Below are positions 55,234 through 63,312 of a DNA stretch of 64,000 bases, piece after piece (the stretch's first letter is position 1; every line of letters begins with the position of its first letter). Below the pieces are notes generated by a model. That model worked only from the letters and a program-made list of their open reading frames with translations, was not told the DNA's origin and did no database searches. Location: assembly GCA_035575925.1 (NCBI GenBank), contig DATLXK010000012.1:1-64000 (forward strand), written 5' to 3'. The translations under genes were made by a program, and so were the position numbers. Origin of the DNA: DASWTL01 sp035575925 (lineage in GTDB: Bacteria > Bacteroidota > Bacteroidia > Sphingobacteriales > Sphingobacteriaceae).

Positions 55234-56988
55234 CTACCATCCCGGATTCTGGGATCCAAACTTTTTATTTTGAAGTAATTCTGTTGCAGGTATAGGAAAC
55301 AATAAAAATTTAGGAACAGTTACATTTAAAATCGGCGCATAAATTGCATTAGCGTTCGAATACCTTTTAGTAGTCGCATTATACGTCGGTAATGTTCTCG
55401 GAAATTTGGTAGCATCGCTTAAAACCACTTTAAACTGGTATTCATACATGGTTTGGGTCGGATTAAGTGGGCTTCTCATTCTCACCAGATCAAACCAACG
55501 CTGACCTTCCCCTACAAGTTCTAATCCGCGTTCATCAAAAATTTTCAATCTGAAATCATTTTTTGTGCCGGCGGTTAAAGTTGTAAGATTTGCAGGAAAT
55601 AATCTTGCATTTGGTAGAGAATTAACCGTCCTGGCCCGGGTTCTTACCATATTAAATGCAGTTAAAGCCTCAGTTGTTGGACCATTAAGCTCATTTGCGG
55701 CTTCAGCTTTTATTAAATACACTTCTGCCAGACGGATTATAAAAAAATCGTTTCCGTTATTTCTTCCGTCTTTACCACCCGGATCCTGATACTTCGCTAT
55801 AAACGGATCATTAATTGTTCCATCTGTAGCGGCACCGGGTATGGTTGTACCTGGAATATTTGGATAGACTGCAAAAAATCTCCCCAAAGTCTTATCAGTA
55901 TTTACCGTATTGGGATTATATCCTCTCTGAAAGAAAGCCTTTTCATTACGATAATCGATATTTGGAGTAAAGTTACTTAGACCATTACCATAATCGCCTT
56001 TTCTATAATAATCAGCAAACCAATGCGAAACGCGAAAGGTATTGTCACCGTTTGCGCCATTAGCACTTACTCCCCAGGTATTTGAAGAGCCAAAACGTGT
56101 AGCATATTCAGATCCTGCAGCAGGTTGCGCACGTGCGGTGCCATCTGTTTGAAAGCGTACACCAAAGATTACTTCGTTATAAGCACCTGCCTCTTTAGCT
56201 ATATCAAATAAATCACCATAATCTGCCAGGAGTGAATATTGAGCACTATTAACAACCGAATCGGCATATAAAACCGAATTCTGAAAATTAGCGGCTCCGG
56301 ATTGTCCGTTTAGCTCTTGTTTATTAGCATAGGTTAAGTAAGCTTGTGCTAAAATTGCCTGCGCGGATCCTTTAGTTGCTCTACCTAAATCTGCCGCAGC
56401 TACCGCAGATTTAACAGGCAGTCTTTCTGATGCCGCTTTAAAATCTTTAAATATTTGTGTATAAACTTCATCTACACTATTTCTTTGAAGATAAAAATCG
56501 CTATCGATAGTAGTAGGAGTGGTTCTTAAAGGCACACCCCCATATAATCTAACTAAATAATAATAACTAAAAGCCCTGATAAAATAAGCTTCTCCATATG
56601 CTCTGCGTTTAAAGGCATCTGTGAGTTTCATTCTATCAAGCATATTTATTAGACTATTTGCATTACTTATAGTATAATACATATTATTCCACATGGGAGA
56701 AGTATTCGCACTTGTAAAAGTTCTTTGAGCATAAGGCCCGTATTCTGACCCAGATGTGGAGTATATATCATCAGCAAGCAGCGTTAACATATTATGCCCT
56801 AAGAATTTAAACATCCCCGGATCATTAAACCTGGAATACATTCCCTGGATCACAGCGGTAACGTCCGCGTCTGATGTTAAAGTTGCAGGTGTTGGAGCAT
56901 CTTGAATTTTTTCGTCTAAACTACATGAGTTTAGAGCGATTAACACGATACTACATAGTATTGAGACCCTATATTTTAATGTTTTCAT
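55234..56988 (-). CDS. SusD/RagB-family surface lipoprotein of the PUL
   Basis: 584 residues from the ATG at 56988; a TTG 12 bases upstream is less likely. Lipoprotein signal with cysteine at 22 (ALNSCSLDE). SusD features: YGEAYFIRAFSYYYLVRLYGGVPL, RATKGSAQAILAQAYL, IRLAEVYLIKAEAANEL, and a C-terminal FDERGLELVGEGQRWFDLVR with FPIPATELLQN. It binds glycan at the cell surface and caps the SusC barrel. The start lies 17 bases after the SusC stop. Confidence 0.96.
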   Translation of the reverse strand: MKTLKYRVSILCSIVLIALNSCSLDEKIQDAPTPATLTSDADVTAVIQGMYSRFNDPGMFKFLGHNMLTLLADDIYSTSGSEYGPYAQRTFTSANTSPMWNNMYYTISNANSLINMLDRMKLTDAFKRRAYGEAYFIRAFSYYYLVRLYGGVPLRTTPTTIDSDFYLQRNSVDEVYTQIFKDFKAASERLPVKSAVAAADLGRATKGSAQAILAQAYLTYANKQELNGQSGAANFQNSVLYADSVVNSAQYSLLADYGDLFDIAKEAGAYNEVIFGVRFQTDGTARAQPAAGSEYATRFGSSNTWGVSANGANGDNTFRVSHWFADYYRKGDYGNGLSNFTPNIDYRNEKAFFQRGYNPNTVNTDKTLGRFFAVYPNIPGTTIPGAATDGTINDPFIAKYQDPGGKDGRNNGNDFFIIRLAEVYLIKAEAANELNGPTTEALTAFNMVRTRARTVNSLPNARLFPANLTTLTAGTKNDFRLKIFDERGLELVGEGQRWFDLVRMRSPLNPTQTMYEYQFKVVLSDATKFPRTLPTYNATTKRYSNANAIYAPILNVTVPKFLLFPIPATELLQNKKFGSQNPGW

Positions 56989-57005
56989 ATTGACTTTCAA
57001 ATAAA

Positions 57006-60000
57006 TTAAAAAGTTAATGTAACCCCTCCTGAAAAGGACCTTGCCTGGGGTAAGGTTCCTAAATCCAAACCATTATTTAATGATGATTGTCCAAAAGAGC
57101 TAACATTTGGATCGTACCCGGTGTACTTTGTTAATGTTACCAGATTTGTACCTGTTGCAAATACTTTTAATATTCCCATTTTGAGCCTGGCCGGTAGCGA
57201 AAAATCATATCCCAAGGTTACATTCTGAAGCCTTAGAAAAGATGCATCTTCTACCATCCAATCAGGAAAGCGTTGTTGCAATCTCACCGCTGTATTCGTT
57301 AACCTCGGATAAAGATTACTTGTTCCTTCACCTCTCCACCTTCCTTCATAAGCATCGCGTAACGAATTATAATTTGCATTGGTATGATTCGAACCTACCA
57401 TCCAGCGGTTTAGATTCAATAGTTCACCGCCCTGGCTTCCAAAAATATTAATACTTGCAGAAAACTTTTTGTAGGCTACATTAGAATTAAATCCAAAAGT
57501 AAAATCCGGTGTTGGATTGCCGATAATCATTTGATCAGCTCCGGAAATCTGTCCATCCCCGCTAACGTCGACATATTTTATCATTCCTGGTTTTATTACA
57601 GATCTTGCGGTTGCATTGCCCGCTAAAGAGGGGTCGCCATCAATTTCTGCCTGGTTCTGGTAAATCCCATTGGTTTTATATCCCCAAAAATTTGAAATCT
57701 GCTGGCCAACTATAGCTGCTGTAACAGACTGTCCTAATACAATAGCACCTCCGGCAAAGAAAGTTCTGCCAAAGATGGTACTTGCTTGACCAAGATTTAA
57801 TACTTTATTCCTGAAAACGGAAAAATTAGTGCCCAAGTCAACATTTACCTGCCCTGCAGAAATATTATATGAACTTTCAATATCTACACCCTGGTTTTTA
57901 ATTTTACCCACATTAGTAAAATAGTTATTAGAGCCGGAAGAGCCTGGCAGGGTTAAATTGATAAGTAAATCTGTAGTAATATGATTATAGTAATCTATTG
58001 ATAAAGACAACTTATCTTTCATGAACCCAAAATCAACAGCGGCATTGTACTTGGTTGTTTTCTCCCACTTTAAATTAGGGTTTTCAAAGTTGTTCAAAAC
58101 GAATCCCGGTTGAATGTTAGAGCCAATGGGATAAAAATTAAGACCGTAAGAAGTTTGAGAACCTCCCACAGCAATATTATCATTCCCGGTTACACCAATA
58201 CTTGCTCTTAGTTTAAACAATGACAAAAAATCTGAATTGTCTGGAAAGAACTTTTCATTCGAAACATTCCAGCCTAATCCTACTGATGGATATAAATCCC
58301 ATTTATTACCTGGTGCCAAACGCGTAGATCCGTCATATCTGCCAGTCAACGTCAATAAGTACCTTCTGTCAAATGCATAATTAAACCTGCCAATAATAGA
58401 TTGTAAAGCCCTTGTCTCACTGGAGTTATATGGACGGCCAGGAAAAGACGCGCTGGCTAAATTTTTAAATGTTAGTGAATTGGATGGGAAGCCCAGGTTG
58501 GTGACACTGGTTGATTTACCATAAAATTGCTGATAACTAAACCCGCCTACTGCATTTATAGAATGTTTTTTGGCAAACAGTTGCTTATAGCTTAACAAAT
58601 TATCCAGTAAATAATTACCGTTTCTGTTGTCTGCATTAGTTGCCGAACCTCCGGGCGCAGAATTACCTATAAATGTACCGGTAGGATAATAAATATTCCG
58701 CAAAGAGTAAATTTCATTAATACCTGCTTTTAAGCTATATGTAAGATTTTTATTCAGCTTGTAATCTGCACTGAAATTGGATACCACCGTTCTGATTGAT
58801 GTCCTGTCTGTTACACTATTAAGCAAAGTTAATGGGTTATTTGCCAGATCTTCATCGATTTCACCGGTCTCAGGATCGAATGGATTTTGTAAAGGGTTAA
58901 ATGAAATAGCTCCCATAACAACAGATGAGCCTAATATTCCTGTCCAGTTTGACTGTAAACCAAATTTACGATCAGCTAAAGCTAAGAATGAACGCAGTCC
59001 TACTGTTAATTTTGGGCTGATATTTTTTTCAAAGTTTAGCCTTAGGCCTCCTTTTGTGAATCCTGCTTTATCAATAATGCTTTGCTGATCAGAGTAATTA
59101 CCGCTTAAAAGATAGTTAAAGCCTTTTTCTTTACCAGAAAACGATAGCTGGTAATCCTGTGCAACAGCACCTCTGTATACCAGATCCTGCCAGTTAATAT
59201 TAATAGCTTTAGAAATAGAATCTAACTGAAAATCTGAATAAGTTGTTACAATTCCATTCCCAAAAGTTCCATCATTCACAGCTGCTTCATTTTTCATTTG
59301 CATATATTCCAAAGAATTTAAAACATCAAGGCGCTTTGGAAGCATGCTAAGGTCTGTTCTGCTTGAAAAAACTACCTGGTCTTTTCCTGAACTTCCACTT
59401 TTTGTAGTAATTAAAACCACACCGTTGGCACCCCGTGATCCATAGATAGCTGTTGAACTAGCATCTTTTAACACCTCAATGGAAGCAATATCATTTGTAT
59501 TCAAAGAAGCTAATGGGTCTGCAGGTGGAATGTCTGCACCGCCATCCAGAGCAATTCCTGCAGAGGTTGAGCCGAAAGAAGATTCTATAGGCTGGCCATC
59601 TATAACTATTAGTGGCTGATTACTTCCGGTAACGGAAGTCATGCCACGAATATTAAATGTGATAGCACCACCCGGCTCTCCTGTATTAGTTACAATATTT
59701 ACACCTGCAAGTTTCCCTTGCAACGCTTCTGTTATAGAAACGGATTTGGTTTGGTTAACATCTTTTAGCTTAACTGAAGATATTGCCCCGGTTACATCGC
59801 TTTTATTAACAGTTCCATAGCCCATCACAACAACTTCTTCCAGGTTTGAAGCCGTGGATTGAAGACTAATGTTAATTTGAGATCTATTATTTATAGAAAC
59901 TTCCTGCTTTAAATATCCCAGGTATAATATTTCAAGCACGCCATCTTCAGGGGCGGTTATGGAAAATTTTCCCTGCATGTCAGAAACAGCTCCTGTGGTC

Positions 60001-60224
60001 CTTCCCTTAATCTTAATTGTTACACCGGGCAATAACTCCCCGGATGCAGCATCTTTAACGGTACCTTGTACACGTATATCATCATATAATTTATTCGAAT
60101 TACCTGCTGCCAAAAGCGTTGGAATAGCAGTAAGCATCAGGCAGAGAATTATAAAAGTTTTCATTACAAATTCGTTTAATAAAGAAATGCCGAATCTCTT
60201 CTTGACCTTATAAAGTTTTTCCAT
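57006..60224 (-). CDS. SusC/RagA-family TonB-dependent transporter of the PUL
   Basis: 1072 residues. Basic N-terminus then hydrophobic segment (TFIILCLMLTAIPTLLAA). CarboxypepD_reg-like domain (VQGTVKDAASGELLPGVTIKIKGR), plug motifs (EEVVVMGYGTVNKSD, ITEALQGKLAGV, FNIRGM, PLIVIDGQPI, IEVLKDASSTAIYGSRGANGVV), and a barrel ending SGGVTLTF. It imports large oligosaccharides with the SusD encoded next. The first gene of the PUL in transcription order; a conserved regulatory site lies 134-198 bases before the start. Confidence 0.96.
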   Translation of the reverse strand: MEKLYKVKKRFGISLLNEFVMKTFIILCLMLTAIPTLLAAGNSNKLYDDIRVQGTVKDAASGELLPGVTIKIKGRTTGAVSDMQGKFSITAPEDGVLEILYLGYLKQEVSINNRSQINISLQSTASNLEEVVVMGYGTVNKSDVTGAISSVKLKDVNQTKSVSITEALQGKLAGVNIVTNTGEPGGAITFNIRGMTSVTGSNQPLIVIDGQPIESSFGSTSAGIALDGGADIPPADPLASLNTNDIASIEVLKDASSTAIYGSRGANGVVLITTKSGSSGKDQVVFSSRTDLSMLPKRLDVLNSLEYMQMKNEAAVNDGTFGNGIVTTYSDFQLDSISKAININWQDLVYRGAVAQDYQLSFSGKEKGFNYLLSGNYSDQQSIIDKAGFTKGGLRLNFEKNISPKLTVGLRSFLALADRKFGLQSNWTGILGSSVVMGAISFNPLQNPFDPETGEIDEDLANNPLTLLNSVTDRTSIRTVVSNFSADYKLNKNLTYSLKAGINEIYSLRNIYYPTGTFIGNSAPGGSATNADNRNGNYLLDNLLSYKQLFAKKHSINAVGGFSYQQFYGKSTSVTNLGFPSNSLTFKNLASASFPGRPYNSSETRALQSIIGRFNYAFDRRYLLTLTGRYDGSTRLAPGNKWDLYPSVGLGWNVSNEKFFPDNSDFLSLFKLRASIGVTGNDNIAVGGSQTSYGLNFYPIGSNIQPGFVLNNFENPNLKWEKTTKYNAAVDFGFMKDKLSLSIDYYNHITTDLLINLTLPGSSGSNNYFTNVGKIKNQGVDIESSYNISAGQVNVDLGTNFSVFRNKVLNLGQASTIFGRTFFAGGAIVLGQSVTAAIVGQQISNFWGYKTNGIYQNQAEIDGDPSLAGNATARSVIKPGMIKYVDVSGDGQISGADQMIIGNPTPDFTFGFNSNVAYKKFSASINIFGSQGGELLNLNRWMVGSNHTNANYNSLRDAYEGRWRGEGTSNLYPRLTNTAVRLQQRFPDWMVEDASFLRLQNVTLGYDFSLPARLKMGILKVFATGTNLVTLTKYTGYDPNVSSFGQSSLNNGLDLGTLPQARSFSGGVTLTF

Positions 60225-60617
60225 AAAATTGGTTTAGTTGGGTTTATATGTTAACAGGTTGATGTCAGAATAGCCTGTCCGTCTTATTGTTGTTAGTAAA
60301 AGTTATATAACTATCGCTTACTCCTTTCCTGTTAAAATTCTAAAATGTACCGTATAACAATATTACATCAATTTTTATTCAACTATTTAGCATTATTGTA
60401 TAAGAAATTAAAAGAATTGTAGAATACATTAATTTGCTTAACAACCATACTAATTTAATTTATTAAATATGCAAATTGTCCTTTTAATGAGAATTTACAG
60501 TTGTTTTTTCAAAAAAGCAATGGTTAATAGTTTTTTCTTAAATATTATCCAAAATGAATTTTAATTTAAAACATATGGGTAGTAATTTGTTTAATTCTTC
60601 ACCCAGGCTTTTATTAC
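60225..60617. other. Divergent promoter region, susC and CZB kinase
   Basis: About 390 bases between divergent genes, no coding frame. It carries the conserved PUL site at 60358-60422 for susC. I found no TAnnTTTG element on the plus strand for the kinase. Confidence 0.6.
60358..60422 (-). promoter_or_regulatory. Conserved PUL regulatory site, susC
   Basis: TTGTA at 60396-60400 and TTGTAG at 60417-60422 on the plus strand, 16 bases between. CAATATTA at 60358-60365 (TAATATTG in the gene direction) lies 30 bases from the first repeat. The susC start at 60224 leaves a leader of roughly 130 bases. Confidence 0.7.
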
Positions 60618-62528
60618 ATGAATAATCTATTATTAGACTTTGAACAGGCAAAATCAAAACATTTGCTTTTTAAGTCAAGGTTACGATCTATCCTGTATGA
60701 TATTTCGGTTGATGAAAGCCCTGTATTAAGCCACCATGAATGTGCCGTGGGGCAATGGATTTATAACCATGCCTTAAAAGCGTATGGTCATATACCAGAA
60801 ATGCAAACGCTTGAAAAAGTTCATGCTGATATCCATAGTTCTGCAAAAAGATTGGTTGAACTTCATAAAGCGGGTAAAACTCAGGAAGCTAAAGATGGGC
60901 TGTCTGAAATGGAGGCAATAGCGGATAATCTGGTAGATCTTCTAACCACTATTGAACAGAAAATAGATGCAAATCCACTGGATACTTCCGCAACGTCGCA
61001 TGTTGATATCAAACTAGATGAATATTATGATCTGTTACGCTCTAACGCAGAGCTGAACAAACGTATAAAGCAACAAATAGCAGAAAGTGGTCAGTCTGCA
61101 CTTAAGTTTGATACTGTATTATCTGCTTTACAGGAAGGTATAACTATTCGCGACGCTCATGGCACTTTACAAACTGCTAATAAAAGTGCCGAAAACTTAA
61201 TAGGATTATCTTTTGAGCAGATGCAGGGATTAAGTGCCATAGATTCAAGATGGGGAACTGTTTATGAGGATGGTAGCCCTATGCCGGGCGAAGAGCATCC
61301 TCCCATGTTGGTTTTAAAAACTAAACTCCCCCAATTAAACCGGATAATGGGAATCCGGCGGCCGGATGGATCTATAATCTGGCTACAGGTAAACGCACAA
61401 CCGTTAATTGATGTAAAAACCGGAGAATTATCAGGTGTTGTTTCTTCATTTTTTGATGTAACGGCAACGAAAAGAGCAACTGCGGATCTTAAGGAAAGTG
61501 AACATCGTTTCCGGTTACTTGCTGAGGCAACTCCCCAAATGATCTTTACTGCAAATTCATCAGGCCAGGCCGGTTATTTTAATCCGCAGTGGTTTCATTT
61601 CACGGGATTAAACCATGAAGCACTCATGAATACGGGATGGCAGAATGTTATTCATCCTGATGATTTACATTATACGTTAAATAAATATAATTCCTTTCGC
61701 AGAAGCGAAAATGGCGGAGAATTTGAAAGCCGTTTTAAAGGTTCAGACGGCATATACAGATGGCACCTGAACAGGATGCTGCCCATCCAAAACGAAGATG
61801 TCGCAGAGATGCTTTGGATAATTACAACAACAGACATTAACGATCTGAAGCAATTACAAGAGCAGAAAGATGATTTTATAAGTATTGCCAGTCATGAGTT
61901 AAAAACGCCTGTTACTACACTAAAAGCCTCACTTCAGCTTTTAAGTAAAATAAAGGATAATCCCTCTTCAAAAATGTTACCCACCCTGATTGAACAGGCC
62001 AATAAAAGTTTGGAAAAAGTAAGTGTTCTGATTGAAGATTTGTTAAATGCAAGTAAATTTAACCAGGGTCAACTCCATCTTAAAAAAAGTAATTTTAACC
62101 TGTCGAAACTGGTTGAAGATTGCAGCTATTATGTTCGGACTGCAGATGAATATCAGTTTGCTATTACAGGAGATAAGGATATAGAGGTTTATGCAGATGC
62201 TGATCGTATTGACCAGGTACTGACAAACTTTGTTAACAATGCTATAAAATATGCCCCTGAATCACTGAAAATCATAATCAATATCGAAAAATTAAAAGAT
62301 CATGTTAAAGTCTCGGTTATTGACAAGGGCCGTGGGATTCCGAAAAACAAGTTGCTACATTTATTTGAACGTTATTACCGTGTTGATGCAGCGGGGGCTC
62401 AATATTCGGGCCTGGGTTTAGGACTTTATATTTGTTGTGAAATTGTTAAAAAACATAATGGGGAAATTGGGGCAGATAGCACTATTGGCGAAGGAAGCAC
62501 CTTTTGGTTTACGCTGCCACTTACATAA
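60618..62528 (+). CDS. CZB-PAS-PAS sensor histidine kinase
   Basis: 636 residues, no membrane helix seen, so probably cytoplasmic. The N-terminal 115 residues match a chemoreceptor zinc-binding (CZB) domain: HHECAVGQWIY near residue 38 and HADIHSSAKRL near 75 supply His and Cys ligands. Two PAS domains follow (about 165-300 and 300-415), then HisKA with ASHELKTPVT (His about 425) and a HATPase with NNAIKYAP, DKGRGIP and GLGLGLYI. CZB domains bind zinc and can sense zinc or oxidants. It is divergent from the PUL susC. No receiver gene adjoins it; the nearest lone receiver is at 18155. Confidence 0.9.
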   Translation: MNNLLLDFEQAKSKHLLFKSRLRSILYDISVDESPVLSHHECAVGQWIYNHALKAYGHIPEMQTLEKVHADIHSSAKRLVELHKAGKTQEAKDGLSEMEAIADNLVDLLTTIEQKIDANPLDTSATSHVDIKLDEYYDLLRSNAELNKRIKQQIAESGQSALKFDTVLSALQEGITIRDAHGTLQTANKSAENLIGLSFEQMQGLSAIDSRWGTVYEDGSPMPGEEHPPMLVLKTKLPQLNRIMGIRRPDGSIIWLQVNAQPLIDVKTGELSGVVSSFFDVTATKRATADLKESEHRFRLLAEATPQMIFTANSSGQAGYFNPQWFHFTGLNHEALMNTGWQNVIHPDDLHYTLNKYNSFRRSENGGEFESRFKGSDGIYRWHLNRMLPIQNEDVAEMLWIITTTDINDLKQLQEQKDDFISIASHELKTPVTTLKASLQLLSKIKDNPSSKMLPTLIEQANKSLEKVSVLIEDLLNASKFNQGQLHLKKSNFNLSKLVEDCSYYVRTADEYQFAITGDKDIEVYADADRIDQVLTNFVNNAIKYAPESLKIIINIEKLKDHVKVSVIDKGRGIPKNKLLHLFERYYRVDAAGAQYSGLGLGLYICCEIVKKHNGEIGADSTIGEGSTFWFTLPLT

Positions 62529-62533
62529 AAAGT

Positions 62534-62985
62534 TTATCGCTTTAATATTATATACCCTTTATTTAACGCAGTAATAACCTGACCGTTTACCGTACGATTA
62601 GTGGTTATAAGATAATAATAAACACCCTCAGGCAAAGGTGAGCTCATATTCACTATCATTCCTTTATTTGCAAACCCTTTAAACACCCTGTCACTTTCAT
62701 TATACCCTTTAATACGGAACAGCCCATTTCCCCACCTGTTGAAAATGACCACTTCATTATCCGTAAAGGAAATAATATTCTCTATATTGAAAAATTCATT
62801 CCCTTTATCATCACCATTAGGTGATATCATCGGGTCTGGTTTTATATCCGGATTCAATGGGATTTCTCTGCTTAAAAGAGTTGCAGGCTGATCTTCTGCA
62901 GGATATATATCATTGATTACAACCACCGACCCATTTGCATGCATGATAAAACTAACATCAACAGCTGAAAATTTAGTGGCGATCT
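62534..62985 (-). pseudogene. Gliding/type IX sorting-domain fragment (CHU_C-like)
   Basis: The 136 residues from the ATG at 62944 match the C-terminal domain of type IX secreted or gliding-associated proteins: SPNGDDKGNEFFNIENI, VVIFNRWGNGLF, and PEGVYYYLI. The frame stays open up to about 62985 (FSAVDVSFI before the ATG) without a start codon, and no signal peptide is present. A sorting domain alone is not expected to be useful, so this is probably the 3' relic of a larger gene. It ends 5 bases after the kinase stop, convergent with it. Confidence 0.65.
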
Positions 62986-63080
62986 AGTTAGCGTACTTCC
63001 TTCTAGTAAGGCAATAATGTCAGTGAAACTTTTTAACCGTTTACACGTTAAATAATCACACATAACTAAAAGATAATCAA

Positions 63081-63305
63081 ATGAAAAGCCTCAAAGTATC
63101 TGTATTAATGCCAATGATGGCGATTGCCCTTTTTCTGTCAAGCTCCTGTGCCAATAATACCACAAAAACCGATGAAACGGAAGTTAAGGTAATGGATTCG
63201 GTTTCTAAAGACCTGGATAAAACCACTTCCGAATTAGATGATCAGGCAAAAAAAGTAGAAACTTCGTTAGAGAAGGTAGATAAAGAATTTGTAATAGCTA
63301 AATAA
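63081..63305 (+). CDS. Small lipoprotein, unknown function
   Basis: 74 residues with lipoprotein signal (ALFLSSSCANN, cysteine near 23). The mature part is charged and heptad-like (KDLDKTTSELDDQAKKVETSLEKVDKEF), probably a single coiled-coil helix. It recalls Lpp-like or entericidin-like small envelope proteins only in general form; no family is claimed. It lies 7 bases before the next gene. Confidence 0.7.
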   Translation: MKSLKVSVLMPMMAIALFLSSSCANNTTKTDETEVKVMDSVSKDLDKTTSELDDQAKKVETSLEKVDKEFVIAK

Positions 63306-63312
63306 ATCAACC

